A stretch of 64,000 bases of DNA from Deltaproteobacteria bacterium (GTDB taxonomy: Bacteria; Myxococcota; Kuafuiibacteriia; Kuafuiibacteriales; Kuafuiibacteriaceae). Each line of letters begins with the position of its first letter. Positions within the stretch are counted from its first letter, which is position 1. The position numbers and the translations under genes are program-made. The stretch spans positions 1 through 64,000 of the forward strand of contig JACKEN010000018.1 of the NCBI GenBank assembly GCA_020632995.1, in the 5' to 3' direction. Under the pieces are notes generated by a model that saw nothing but the letters and a program-made list of their open reading frames with translations, had not been told where the DNA came from and did no database searches. Positions 30,156 through 39,123 of this stretch are shown here, in pieces.

Positions 30156-31763
30156 ATGTCGGAAGTGCAGGACAAGCGCGAGCCCGAGTTGATGCAGAAG
30201 CTCGTGTCGCTCTCGAAGCGGCGCGGGTTCGTCTACCAGTCTTCGGAGATCTACGGGGGCCTCAAGAGCGCCTACGACTACGGCCCCATGGGGGTCGAGC
30301 TGAAGCGGAACCTCATGAGCGAGTGGTGGACGGCCATGGTCCACAGCCGCGAGGACGTGGTGGGCATCGACGCGTCCATCATCATGCACCCCAGCGTGTG
30401 GAAGGCCTCGGGGCACCTCGCCTCGTTCTCCGACCCCCTGGTGGACTGCAAGGTGTGTGGCGAGCGCTTCCGGGCCGACAAGGCGCCCAAGGTCGAGGCC
30501 GGCGCCGACGCCCCGATGGAGTTCGCCGACAAGGGCAAGGCCAAGGACGCCCACGAGAAGCTGGCGAAGCTCGCCCCCGACGTGGCCTTCACCCGGGAGG
30601 GTAAGAGCGTCATGGGGGCCAAGGCCGGCGATCGCGGCTACGTGTGCCCGCTGTGCGGCTCGCCCTTCATGAGCGAGGAGCGCCAGTTCAACCTCATGTT
30701 CCGCTCCAGCCTCGGGCCGGTCGACCCGATGGGCGCGGCGGCCGAGATGATCCAGCGGACGCTGGCCGAGCAGGGCGCGGACGCGCTGAAGGCCAACCTG
30801 CGCAAGATCCTCGACGAGGCGGTGCAGAGCTCGGCCGTGTACCTGCGCCCCGAGACCGCCCAGGCGATGTTCGTGAACTTCCTCAACGTGCAGCAGAGCA
30901 TGTCGATGAAGGTGCCCTTCGGCATCGCGCAGATGGGGAAGAGCTTCCGGAACGAGGTGACGGTGGAGCACTTCATCTTCCGCTCGTGTGAGTTCGAGCA
31001 GATGGAGATGGAGTACTTCGTGCCGCCGGGCGAGGGCCCGAAGTGGCTGGAGTACTGGCGGAACCAGCGCCTCGAGTGGTGGAAGAAGATGGGCCTGTCG
31101 GCGGAGCGCCTGCGCCTGAGGGCGCACGAGAAGGACGAGCTGGCCCACTACTCGGACGGCACCTACGACGTGGAGTACGACTTCCCGTGGGGCTGGGACG
31201 AGCTGGAGGGCGTGGCGAGCCGCACCAACTACGACCTCAACGCGCACGCCACCGCGTCCAAGAAGAAGCTCGAGTACTTCGACCCCGAGGCCGACGACCC
31301 GGCCACCGGCAAGAAGGGCTGGCGTTACATGCCCCACGTGGTGGAGCCGGCGGCCGGCGCGACCCGGGGGGTGCTCGCGGTGCTCTGCGACGCCTACGCC
31401 GAGGAGGCGGCAGACGCGGAGGGCAAGGGCGAGCGCACCGTGCTCCGCCTCCACCCGCGCCTCGCCCCGATCAAGGTGGGCATCCTGCCCCTGGTGAAGA
31501 AGGAGGGCATGCCCGAGGTGGCCCGGCGCATCGCTGACGAGTTCTTCAGGGCCGGGGTCACCGCGAAGTACGACGAGCAGCACGCGATCGGGAGGCGCTA
31601 CGCCCGGCACGACGAGATCGGGACGCCCTACTGCCTGACGGTGGACGGCGACACCGCGGCCGACGACACCGTGACCATCCGCTACCGGGACGACCGGCGG
31701 CAGGAGCGGATCAAGGTGGCCGAGGCCCTCGACGTGGTGAAGAAGGCCCTGGCCGACGCCTAG
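30156..31763 (+). CDS. glyS: Glycyl-tRNA synthetase, single-chain dimeric type
   Basis: 535 residues. It charges tRNA-Gly. This is the homodimeric (eukaryote/archaeal-like, also many bacteria) class II form, with Tyr-Asp-Tyr-Gly-Pro-Met-Gly near residue 45. A zinc site is formed by CKVC (about 98-101) and CPLC. Class II motif 2 lies around Gly-Lys-Ser-Phe-Arg-Asn-Glu-Val, and the C-terminal anticodon-binding domain is present. The length is normal. TAGACG sits 13 bases before the ATG. It contains no exact copy of the iterated palindrome. Confidence 0.95.
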   Translation: MSEVQDKREPELMQKLVSLSKRRGFVYQSSEIYGGLKSAYDYGPMGVELKRNLMSEWWTAMVHSREDVVGIDASIIMHPSVWKASGHLASFSDPLVDCKVCGERFRADKAPKVEAGADAPMEFADKGKAKDAHEKLAKLAPDVAFTREGKSVMGAKAGDRGYVCPLCGSPFMSEERQFNLMFRSSLGPVDPMGAAAEMIQRTLAEQGADALKANLRKILDEAVQSSAVYLRPETAQAMFVNFLNVQQSMSMKVPFGIAQMGKSFRNEVTVEHFIFRSCEFEQMEMEYFVPPGEGPKWLEYWRNQRLEWWKKMGLSAERLRLRAHEKDELAHYSDGTYDVEYDFPWGWDELEGVASRTNYDLNAHATASKKKLEYFDPEADDPATGKKGWRYMPHVVEPAAGATRGVLAVLCDAYAEEAADAEGKGERTVLRLHPRLAPIKVGILPLVKKEGMPEVARRIADEFFRAGVTAKYDEQHAIGRRYARHDEIGTPYCLTVDGDTAADDTVTIRYRDDRRQERIKVAEALDVVKKALADA

Positions 31764-31815
31764 GGTATCTTCTCGGTGCGGAAACTCGCACCATTGTCCT
31801 ACATTGTCCGATAAC

Positions 31816-31850
31816 GGCTTCAGCCCCGGGGTGCGCCCCGGGCGGAAGCC
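31816..31850 (+). promoter_or_regulatory. Strong two-part hairpin just before the 1036-residue gene
   Basis: The outer stem GGCTTC/GAAGCC (31816-31821 with 31845-31850) encloses an inner stem CCCGGGG/CCCCGGG with a TGCG loop. It ends three bases before the ATG at 31854 and leaves no free ribosome site. There is no T-tract, so a terminator for glyS is unlikely. A translation-control fold or protein-binding site is more likely. A direct repeat CATTGTCC (31792 and 31802) lies upstream. Confidence 0.5.
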
Positions 31851-31853
31851 GCC

Positions 31854-34800
31854 ATGCCCATTGATCCCAACCTCCAGAACACCGTCCAGCGCGCCCTGGC
31901 CAACCACATCCTGAGCCGGGGGGAGGGGGAGCGCATCCTCCGCCAGGTCCGGACCGCCGAGGACGTGGCCCACGTCGTCCAGGCCATCCAGGACGCCTAC
32001 AACGCGCCCGACGGGCTGGAGGTGCAGCAGTTCAACCGCGCCGCCAACCTGAACTGGCTCCTGTCGCAGCTGGACGGGGTGGCGCCGCTGCCCCTGGACC
32101 GCAACAAGGCGCAGCCGGCGGGGGGCGGGGCCCTGAACTGGATCGCGGCCCTCGCCAAGGCGCAGGGGCCGGTGCGGCCCGACCCGGTGGAGCCGGGGGA
32201 CGTGGGCGGGGATCCCATCCCGGCCGGGCCGGTGGGTGAGCCCCTGGCCAAGAAGAGCTTCGGCGGCAACGACGTGGCGGTGAACGCGGAGGGCGGGCTG
32301 GCCCTCGGCGGCCAGGCGCTGGCGGTGGACCTCGCCGGGTTGCCCTCGGACCAGGTGATCGAGGCGCTGCAAGGTCTCTTGCGGCCCGGCCAGCTGGAGC
32401 TCCTGGCGCCCGAGGCGAAGGGCAAGCTGGTGGACAACCTGTTGGGGCAGGTGGACGCCGCGTTCCCGGTGAACAACGAGGCGCAGGGCAAGTTCCGCCG
32501 GATCGTGGGCTCGGTGGCCGCGCTGGGCGCGGTGTCCGAGGCGGCCGGGAGCCTCACCGGTGCCCAGATCGACCGGCTGATCGCGCTGTACGCGGACGCG
32601 CCGAACCCGCTGGCCCAGGCCCTCATCCTGCGGGCCCTGGAGGAGGCGCCGAAGAGCGAGGCCCAGGCCGCTAAGGCACAGGGGCTCGAGGCGCCTGCGG
32701 GCAAGGACGACGTCCTGAAGGCCTACGACGACCTGGTGAGCGGCCAGGCGAGGACCGGCGGCTGGAACCGGATCGAGGGGGCGGCGATCGGGTTCGCGCT
32801 CTCTGCGGTGACCTTCGCCAAGGACAAGTCCGCGGTCGACAACATCTACGGGGGCATGGACGTGTGGGCCGGCCTCAACGCCGGCCGTGGCTGGGACGCG
32901 GAGGCGCTTGGCCACATGCAGCGCGGCCTGGAGACCTACGTCGACACCTACCCGCAGACCGCCTACGTCTACGGCACCTTCAAGGAGGACGCGCCCAAGG
33001 ACGTGGCCAAGCTGACCAACGCGCGGGTGGTGGCGGCGATGACCCCGGCCCTCGAGGCGGCGGCGCCCTCGTTCGACGGCGTGCCCCTCACCGCGGAGCA
33101 GGCGAAGCTGATGAAGACCCTCCTCGGCGGGGTGAAGGACGACGCCGCGGTGCGGAGCTTCACCGAGGCCCTGAGCGAGGCCGCGGATCTCATGAACCCG
33201 CGCCTCCGGGGGCGCTGGGACCGGGCCGACAAGCCGCAGGTCGCGTTGTCGCCCGCCGCGTTCGCGCTCTTCGAGCAGGTCGCCTTGCGCTTCCTCGAGC
33301 AGCAGGGCGGCACCAAGGACGGGATGATCGACGGCGGCGCCCTGGCGTCGGCGGTGAAGGCCGAGGTGGGGGCGATCAAGGAGTCCCTGGTCCCGCGCCT
33401 GCAGGAGCTGGGGAACGACCGGCTCGGCGCGGCCGCCCTCAGCCCCGCGGCGAGCGCGTACGTGAAGGACGTGCTGGCCAAGCACCTGCGCTCGGAGATG
33501 AGCGTGCCCAACCTGGTGGAGGCGGTGGAGGTCATCGCGGCCGCCCACGGCGGCCGGGTGGAGGGCGCGGGGCTCGAGCAGCTGAAGGCCCTGGTGGACG
33601 AGTACAAGGCCAACTGGCCCGACCGCCAGGTGTTCGACTTCAACAAGCTGGGCCGGATGGCGCGCTTCAAGGTGGCCGGGCAGGCGGTGCCGCTGTCGAC
33701 CTTGAACGGCAAGCAGGTGGGCCTGGCCGAGTTCTACGGGGTGGTGGCCAAGGGGGTCGCCGCGTCGTTCGACGTCGGCAAGCTGGCCTACCCCTGGATG
33801 GCGGACCGCTGGGGCATCCGGGCCAAGGAGTCGGTCGAGCTGTTGGACGTCCTCGCCCAGCGCACCGCGGAGGGGAAGGGCCCGGTGGCCCAGCTCCAGA
33901 AGCAGTTCGGTGAGGTGACGGTGCTCGCCACCGGCATGCCGGGCGGGCACGAGCAGTTCGTGTTCGAGGCCAGGGGCGGCCGGCGCTTCGTCACCGACTC
34001 CGAGGGCGCGCTGGTGGAGTACCGGGGCCGGCCGGAGCCGGTGCTCTTCACCGCGAACATCCGCCCCGACGGCGCGTTCGACGTGAAGGTCCCGGACGCG
34101 GGGAGCCGCACCACCACCGCCTGGCCGATCGCCACCCCCTACAGCGTGGGGGACAGCGTGGACCTCAAGTACCTCGACCCCGAGGCGGTGAAGAAGTGGG
34201 AGGAGGGGCAGCCCTTCAGCGACCAGCACCGCCTGCTCGAGGCCCGGATCACGTCGTTCGACGGCAAGGGCAACTACACCGTCAGCTACAAGAAGCCGAA
34301 CGGGGATGCGGCCGAGAAGCAGGTCAGCTTGCAGGAGCTGGTGAGCACCAACAACCCTCACCACTTCAAGCTCTCGGGGAGCAAGTTCATCGACGTCTCG
34401 ATCGACGTGGCGAACGACCCGCCGCTGAAGGCGATGCTCGACGAGGTGCGGCCGATCATCCAGCAGCACCTGCCGCGGGACGGGAGCCTGCTCGAGCTGT
34501 CGCCGGCCCAGCTGGCGAAGCGCCAGAAGGCCTGCGTGGCCGACCTGATGAAGCACCTGCGCGGTGTGATGTCGTACCCCTCCGAGGGCGCGCACGTGGA
34601 CGACAAGTCCGCCGCCTACCACAAGCTCATCGACGGGCTGGGCTACTGGCAGCAGGCTCCGCTCGGGAAGCTGGTCGAGATCGGCAAGGGGGTCTGCCGG
34701 CACCAGTGCATCGTCGAGCACCTCGTGATGCAGGAGGCGGGCATCGACTCCCGTCTGGCCGAGGGGGCGGCGAACGAGGGCGACGGCGACTACCGGGGCC

Positions 34801-34964
34801 TGCACATCTGGCTGGAGCTCAGCCTGGCCGACAACGCGCGCTACCTCTCGGATCAGACCTGGAACGACGCGGTGATCCCGCTGTGGGATGGCGCCTATGA
34901 CGTCGACAAGCGCCGCGTCGAGATGTTCCACCGCACCGACAGCTACAACGACGCGGTGGTCTGA
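31854..34964 (+). CDS. Large protein with C-terminal transglutaminase-like Cys-His-Asp
   Basis: 1036 residues, no signal peptide. The first 650 residues are mostly helical with no family I recognise. A short beta segment (about 680-830) contains two SH3-like stretches. The C-terminal 180 residues carry Cys948 in Gly-Val-Cys-Arg-His-Gln-Cys, His984 in Leu-His-Ile-Trp-Leu and Asp1000 in Ser-Asp-Gln-Thr-Trp. The spacing of 36 and 16 matches the catalytic triad of the transglutaminase/papain-like core. It is thus a probable peptidase or transamidase with a very long helical N-terminus. A strong hairpin precedes the start. Found alone, with no obvious operon partner. Confidence 0.65.
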   Translation: MPIDPNLQNTVQRALANHILSRGEGERILRQVRTAEDVAHVVQAIQDAYNAPDGLEVQQFNRAANLNWLLSQLDGVAPLPLDRNKAQPAGGGALNWIAALAKAQGPVRPDPVEPGDVGGDPIPAGPVGEPLAKKSFGGNDVAVNAEGGLALGGQALAVDLAGLPSDQVIEALQGLLRPGQLELLAPEAKGKLVDNLLGQVDAAFPVNNEAQGKFRRIVGSVAALGAVSEAAGSLTGAQIDRLIALYADAPNPLAQALILRALEEAPKSEAQAAKAQGLEAPAGKDDVLKAYDDLVSGQARTGGWNRIEGAAIGFALSAVTFAKDKSAVDNIYGGMDVWAGLNAGRGWDAEALGHMQRGLETYVDTYPQTAYVYGTFKEDAPKDVAKLTNARVVAAMTPALEAAAPSFDGVPLTAEQAKLMKTLLGGVKDDAAVRSFTEALSEAADLMNPRLRGRWDRADKPQVALSPAAFALFEQVALRFLEQQGGTKDGMIDGGALASAVKAEVGAIKESLVPRLQELGNDRLGAAALSPAASAYVKDVLAKHLRSEMSVPNLVEAVEVIAAAHGGRVEGAGLEQLKALVDEYKANWPDRQVFDFNKLGRMARFKVAGQAVPLSTLNGKQVGLAEFYGVVAKGVAASFDVGKLAYPWMADRWGIRAKESVELLDVLAQRTAEGKGPVAQLQKQFGEVTVLATGMPGGHEQFVFEARGGRRFVTDSEGALVEYRGRPEPVLFTANIRPDGAFDVKVPDAGSRTTTAWPIATPYSVGDSVDLKYLDPEAVKKWEEGQPFSDQHRLLEARITSFDGKGNYTVSYKKPNGDAAEKQVSLQELVSTNNPHHFKLSGSKFIDVSIDVANDPPLKAMLDEVRPIIQQHLPRDGSLLELSPAQLAKRQKACVADLMKHLRGVMSYPSEGAHVDDKSAAYHKLIDGLGYWQQAPLGKLVEIGKGVCRHQCIVEHLVMQEAGIDSRLAEGAANEGDGDYRGLHIWLELSLADNARYLSDQTWNDAVIPLWDGAYDVDKRRVEMFHRTDSYNDAVV

Positions 34965-35052
34965 ACCTCGAGTCGTGTCATCCCGGTGCGGCCAATGAGC
35001 GCACCCCGAGAAACTCCTTGCGTGGCGGCGCGCGCCGCATACTGAAAGGGGC

Positions 35053-35766
35053 ATGGCCAAGGGTCGACTCGGCTTCTTCGTGTTCCTCGCGGTGTGCGGG
35101 GTGTCGCTCGCCGCGTCCGCGCAGATCGCGCTGGAGGCGCTCGCGCTCTCGGAGGTGGTGGACCCGCCGGTGGACCGCACCCTCCTCGACCCCTATCAAG
35201 AGAAGCAGGCAGCGGTCCTCCACGCCGCGGGCCCCGCCGATGACCTCGCGCTCGGCGGCAACGCAGGGGAGAGCACGCGGGCCAAGGCCCTCGGGTACCA
35301 GCGGATGCCGATCGAGGCGGCGATGGCCTCGGTGACCCACGAGCTGGAGGTCGGCGACTTCGCCCCGGTGGCGGTGACCCCGGAGCAGCAGGCGACCCTC
35401 GACCGCCTCGCGATGGGGAACGTGACGCCCGAGGCGATCCTGGCCGCGGGCAAGGACCCCCAGCAGCTCGAGGCGGGCAAGGCCGCCTTCGCCACCACCT
35501 GCGTGGCCTGCCACGGGCCGGCCGGCGCGGGGCTGGTGGGCCCGAACCTCACCGACGCCTACGCCTTGCACGGCTTCGGGCCGGTGGCGGTCTACAAGGT
35601 GATCAGCCAGGGCGTGGGCGCCAAGGGCATGCCGCCCTGGAACGCGCTCGGCGAGGAGAAGCTGACCCAGCTCACCGCCTACGTCCTGAGCCTGTACGGC
35701 ACCAACGTCGCGGGCAAGGCGCCCCAGGGCGTCGACCCCCAGGGCAACCAGGCGCCGGCAGAGTAG
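35053..35766 (+). CDS. Class I cytochrome c
   Basis: 237 residues with an N-terminal signal or anchor (about 6-24). One haem site CVACH starts at residue 150, and the axial Met193 is in Gly-Met-Pro-Pro-Trp, as in CcoP-like and SoxX-like cytochrome c domains. Residues 25-140 are a non-haem, helical extension of unknown role. It would be a periplasmic, possibly membrane-anchored, electron carrier. The last residues are Pro/Gly/Gln-rich. The gap to the next gene is 41 bases. Confidence 0.85.
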   Translation: MAKGRLGFFVFLAVCGVSLAASAQIALEALALSEVVDPPVDRTLLDPYQEKQAAVLHAAGPADDLALGGNAGESTRAKALGYQRMPIEAAMASVTHELEVGDFAPVAVTPEQQATLDRLAMGNVTPEAILAAGKDPQQLEAGKAAFATTCVACHGPAGAGLVGPNLTDAYALHGFGPVAVYKVISQGVGAKGMPPWNALGEEKLTQLTAYVLSLYGTNVAGKAPQGVDPQGNQAPAE

Positions 35767-35772
35767 CGGCCG

Positions 35773-35801
35773 GTGACCCCGGGGCCGAGCCGGCGTAGCA
35801 T
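35773..35801 (+). promoter_or_regulatory. Promoter-like GTGACC-N17-TAGCAT
   Basis: A -35-like GTGACC (35773-35778) and -10-like TAGCAT (35796-35801) are 17 bases apart, with the -10 exactly 12 bases before the GTG at 35808. This fits a leaderless transcript for the pseudokinase/VWA/PurA-like unit. Confidence 0.45.
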
Positions 35802-35807
35802 GCCCCG

Positions 35808-36803
35808 GTGTTCCGGGCCCTCCAATGCCCCAGCTGCGGGGGCGCGCTGCCCCCCTCGGCCCGCCGCCGCCCGGTGACCTGCGGGTTCTGCGGGGCCACC
35901 GTGGCCCTCGACGTGAAGCTGGTGCGGGCCGCCGACTACCGCGCGGCCCTCGCGCGCTTCCAGGCCGCGGAGGTGGCGGAGCGGCCGGTGCGGGTGGGCG
36001 GCCACGCGTACCGGATCCTGGGCCGGGTGGGGCGGGGCGAGAGCTCCGACGTGCTCGCGGCCGAGCGCGTGAGCCCGATCCCCGAGCGCGTGCTCCTCAA
36101 GATCCTGCGGGTGGAGGACGACGCCGAGCGCCTCCAGCACGAGGACCAGGTGCTCCGGGCCCTCCGGGCGAGCAAGGCGCCCGGCGCGCCCCACTTCTCC
36201 CGCGTCCTCCCGCGCCCGGTGGCGGTGGGTCGGGCGGCGGGGACCGAGAGGTGGGTTGCGGTCCAGGGACACCGCCCCGGCTTCACCGCCGACCTCGCCG
36301 CGCTGAGGGGCGCCCTCCCCGGCGGGGTGGACCCGCGCCACGGGGTGTGGATCTGGCGCCGCCTGCTCGAGCTGCTCGCCTTCGTGCACGACGCGGGCTG
36401 GCGCCACGACGCGGTGCTGCCCCAGCACGTGCTCGTGCACCCCCGGGATCACGGCGTGGCCCTGGTGGGCTGGACGGTGGCGAGCGCGCTCCGGGCGCCC
36501 CTGCAGGCTCACTTGCAAGGGGCGGAGCCCTTCTACCCCCGCTCCGGCCGCGCGCGCCCCGAGGCGGACGTCGTGATGAGCGCGCGGGCTGTCCTCTGGC
36601 TCCTCGGAGCCGAGGACCTCGAGCGGGCCCCCTCGCACGTGCCGGACGCCATGGCCCGCCTGCTCGAGCGCGCGGCGGCGGGGGAGGGCGAGCTCGCCCC
36701 CCGCGCCCTGGCCGGCGCGATGGGCGCCGCGGCCCGCGAGGCCTATGGGCCGCCGGCCTTCGTGCCCCTGAACCTGCCCCAGGCAGAAGAGGAGTCGAGA
36801 TAG
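35808..36803 (+). CDS. Zinc-ribbon pseudokinase
   Basis: 331 residues, GTG start. An N-terminal zinc ribbon uses Cys7, Cys10, Cys25 and Cys28. A protein-kinase-like fold follows (about 65-310). A glycine loop (Gly-Arg-Val-Gly-Arg-Gly-Glu) and a Lys in Val-Leu-Leu-Lys-Ile-Leu are kept, but the catalytic loop reads His-Asp-Ala-Val-Leu-Pro-Gln-His-Val-Leu and the DFG position reads Val-Gly-Trp. Transfer of phosphate is therefore doubtful. It is two bases from the VWA gene downstream and probably regulates or scaffolds that protein and the PurA-like ligase. Confidence 0.7.
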   Translation: MFRALQCPSCGGALPPSARRRPVTCGFCGATVALDVKLVRAADYRAALARFQAAEVAERPVRVGGHAYRILGRVGRGESSDVLAAERVSPIPERVLLKILRVEDDAERLQHEDQVLRALRASKAPGAPHFSRVLPRPVAVGRAAGTERWVAVQGHRPGFTADLAALRGALPGGVDPRHGVWIWRRLLELLAFVHDAGWRHDAVLPQHVLVHPRDHGVALVGWTVASALRAPLQAHLQGAEPFYPRSGRARPEADVVMSARAVLWLLGAEDLERAPSHVPDAMARLLERAAAGEGELAPRALAGAMGAAAREAYGPPAFVPLNLPQAEEESR

Positions 36804-36805
36804 AG

Positions 36806-37789
36806 ATGGGATACGGTAGCTACAGCCACAGCGCCCACGAGGCCCTGCTCCACGACCGGGCCAGCCTGCCTACGCAAGAGGTCTTTCAGCAGCGCGCCTG
36901 CCACGCGCTGATGAACCCGAAGGGCGTCCAGAGCAGGGAGTCTTGCGACAGCGACGACCATCCCAACTCCGTCGGCATCGTCTTCGCCCTCGACGTCACC
37001 GGCTCGATGGGCGACATCCCGAAGCGCCTGGCCACCAAGGAGCTGCCGAACTTCATGAAGCTCCTCACCGACTGCCGGGTCCAGGACCCGCAGCTCTTGT
37101 TCATGGCGGTGGGAGACGCCACCTCGGACCGCGCGCCGCTGCAGGTCGGCCAGTTCGAGTCCACCGCCGAGCTGATGGACCAGTGGCTGACCTGGAGCTT
37201 CCTCGAGGGTGGCGGCGGGTCCTGGGGGCACGAGTCCTACGAGCTGGGCATGTACTTCCTGGCCGAGCACACCGACATGGACTGCTTCGAGAAGCGCAAG
37301 AAGAAGGGGTACATGTTCATGACCGGGGACGAGCACCCCTACCCGTCCGTGTCGCGCCACCAGGTCGAGGCGATCATCGGCGAGAAGCTGGACGAGGACA
37401 TCCCGACCGAGGCGGTGGTGGCGGCCCTCCACGAGAGCTACCACCCGTTCTTCCTCATCCCCGACCTGGCCCGGCGTGAGGCGAGCGAGGCCCGCTGGCG
37501 GGAGCTCCTCGGCGATCACGTGATCTGCATGGAGGACTCCGGCGACACCTGCTACGTGGCCGCCGCCCTCGTGGCCCTCACCGAGGGCGTGGTGGCGGAC
37601 GTCGGCCAGCTCGCCACGGTGCTGAAGGAGGCGGGGGCGAGCCGGGAGCGGGTCGGCGCGGTGGTCCGCGCGATCACCCCCTACGCCACCGCGCTCGGCA
37701 AGGACGTGGACGGCGCGGTGAGCCTCGACGGCGCCGGGCTGCCCGCCTCGGAAGGCAAGAGCCTCTGGCAGAAGCTCACCGGGCGTTGA
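36806..37789 (+). CDS. VWA-domain protein
   Basis: 327 residues. A metal-ion-dependent adhesion site is visible: Asp63-x-Thr-Gly-Ser-Met, with a later Thr/Asp in Gly-Asp-Ala-Thr-Ser-Asp and in Thr-Gly-Asp-Glu. There is no signal peptide, so it is an intracellular VWA protein. Its start lies two bases after the pseudokinase stop, and its stop overlaps the TTG start of the PurA-like gene (TTGA). The company of a zinc-ribbon kinase-like protein recalls, from memory, the TerY-P type stress modules, which also pair an intracellular VWA protein with a zinc-ribbon kinase; here the usual PP2C phosphatase is absent. Confidence 0.75.
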   Translation: MGYGSYSHSAHEALLHDRASLPTQEVFQQRACHALMNPKGVQSRESCDSDDHPNSVGIVFALDVTGSMGDIPKRLATKELPNFMKLLTDCRVQDPQLLFMAVGDATSDRAPLQVGQFESTAELMDQWLTWSFLEGGGGSWGHESYELGMYFLAEHTDMDCFEKRKKKGYMFMTGDEHPYPSVSRHQVEAIIGEKLDEDIPTEAVVAALHESYHPFFLIPDLARREASEARWRELLGDHVICMEDSGDTCYVAAALVALTEGVVADVGQLATVLKEAGASRERVGAVVRAITPYATALGKDVDGAVSLDGAGLPASEGKSLWQKLTGR

Positions 37790-39120
37790 GCGCCCGCGCC
37801 GTCATCATCGCCGACCTCGGCTTCGGCGACGCCGGCAAGGGCCAGCTCACCCACCACCTGACGCGCATCGAGGGCGCGCACCTCGTGGTGCGCTACTCGG
37901 GGGGCGCCCAGTGCGGCCACAACGTGGTGACCGAGGATGGTCGACACCACGCCTTCGCCCAGGTGGGCGCGGGGAGCTTCGTGCCCGGGGTGGCCACCCA
38001 CCTGTCGCGCTTCGTGGTGCTCCACCCCGGCGCCCTCGCGGTGGAGGCGGCGGTGCTCGCCGACAAGGGCGTCCCCGGGGTGCTCGAGCGCCTCACGGTG
38101 GACCCGCGGGCGGTGGTCACGACGCCGTTCCACCAGGCGGCGGGGCGCCTCAGGGAGCTGGCCCGCGGCGCGGGGCGCCACGGCTCTTGCGGGGTCGGGG
38201 TGGGCGAGACCCGGCAGGACGAGGAGGAGGGGCAAGAGAGCCTGCGGGCCGAGGATCTGGTCGGCGACGGCCTCGAGGCGCGGCTCCTCGCGATCCAGGA
38301 GCGAAAACGGGCGGCCCTCGCCCCCCTGCGCGAGGCCGCGACCTCGGATGCGGCGGGGCCGGAGTGGCGCATCCTCGATGAGCCCCAGGTGGCGCGGCGG
38401 TGGATCGAGCAGCTTCGGCCCCTCGCGCTGCAGCTGGTTGAGGACGAGGCGCGTCTTTCGGAAGCCCTGGCCCGGGGACCGGTGGTGTTCGAGGGCGCGC
38501 AAGGTGTCCTGCTCGACGAGCGCCTCGGCTTTCACCCCTACACCACCTGGACCTGCACCACCTTCGCGAATGCGCAGGCCCTCTTGCGGGGGCTGGGGGC
38601 GGAGGTGGTCCGGGTCGGGGTGCTGCGGGCCTACCAGGTGCGGCACGGCCCCGGGCCCCTCCCCACCGAGGTGGCGGGCGGCCTCGGCCTCCCCGAGCCC
38701 CACAACCCCACCGGGCCGTGGCAAGGCAGCTTTCGCGCCGGGTGGTTGGATCTGGTGCTGACCCGCTACGCGTTGGCGGCGGCAGGCGGAGTGGACCACC
38801 TCGCCCTGACCCACCTTGACCGGGTGGGCGCCCTGGCCGCCCCGCAGGTGTGCGTGGGGTATCGGATCGACCCCCGCGACGCCGACGTCCTCGGTCTCGG
38901 CCCGCTGGACGCGCTCCCGCTCGCCGCGGATCCGAGCCTCGCGCACCAGGCCCGGCTGGGGGAGGCGCTGGGCCGGGTCGCGCCGATCCTGGCCCCGCTC
39001 GGTCCGGACATCCCGGGCCGGCTCGCGGAGGCCCTCGGCGCCCCGGTCACCCACCGCGGCACCGGGCCGAGCGCGGTCACGGTGTGCCTCCCCGGGCCCT
39101 ACGGGCCGCCCCCTCGCTGA
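37786..39120 (+). CDS. Divergent adenylosuccinate-synthetase-like ligase
   Basis: 444 residues, TTG start. The PurA fold is clear: Gly-Phe-Gly-Asp-Ala-Gly-Lys-Gly-Gln (PurA: GDEGKGK, catalytic Asp kept), Gly-His-Asn-Val-Val, Phe-Glu-Gly-Ala-Gln-Gly, Gly-Pro-Leu-Pro-Thr-Glu and Gly-Trp-Leu-Asp-Leu-Val-Leu. But the IMP loop (HGSCGVGVGETRQDE) and the guanine-binding region (Leu-Thr-His-Leu-Asp instead of Thr-Lys-x-Asp) differ from housekeeping PurA. It probably uses GTP-like energy to join an amino acid or amine to a nucleotide-like substrate. It overlaps the VWA gene by TTGA. It may be the genome's PurA, but divergence and context argue for a special role. Confidence 0.7.
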   Translation: MSARAVIIADLGFGDAGKGQLTHHLTRIEGAHLVVRYSGGAQCGHNVVTEDGRHHAFAQVGAGSFVPGVATHLSRFVVLHPGALAVEAAVLADKGVPGVLERLTVDPRAVVTTPFHQAAGRLRELARGAGRHGSCGVGVGETRQDEEEGQESLRAEDLVGDGLEARLLAIQERKRAALAPLREAATSDAAGPEWRILDEPQVARRWIEQLRPLALQLVEDEARLSEALARGPVVFEGAQGVLLDERLGFHPYTTWTCTTFANAQALLRGLGAEVVRVGVLRAYQVRHGPGPLPTEVAGGLGLPEPHNPTGPWQGSFRAGWLDLVLTRYALAAAGGVDHLALTHLDRVGALAAPQVCVGYRIDPRDADVLGLGPLDALPLAADPSLAHQARLGEALGRVAPILAPLGPDIPGRLAEALGAPVTHRGTGPSAVTVCLPGPYGPPPR

Positions 39121-39123
39121 GCG

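Noticed and set aside
34985..35005. Terminator after the 1036-residue gene
   Set aside because: GGTGCG/CGCACC can pair with a 9-base loop, but the stem is short and there is no T-tract.
27945..35180. Reverse-strand open frame of about 2400 codons
   Set aside because: Only its 3' 240 codons are a gene (the GST). The rest runs antisense through the thioesterase, glyS and the 1036-residue gene; it reflects few stop codons in GC-rich antisense frames and has His/Leu/Gly/Arg-rich composition.
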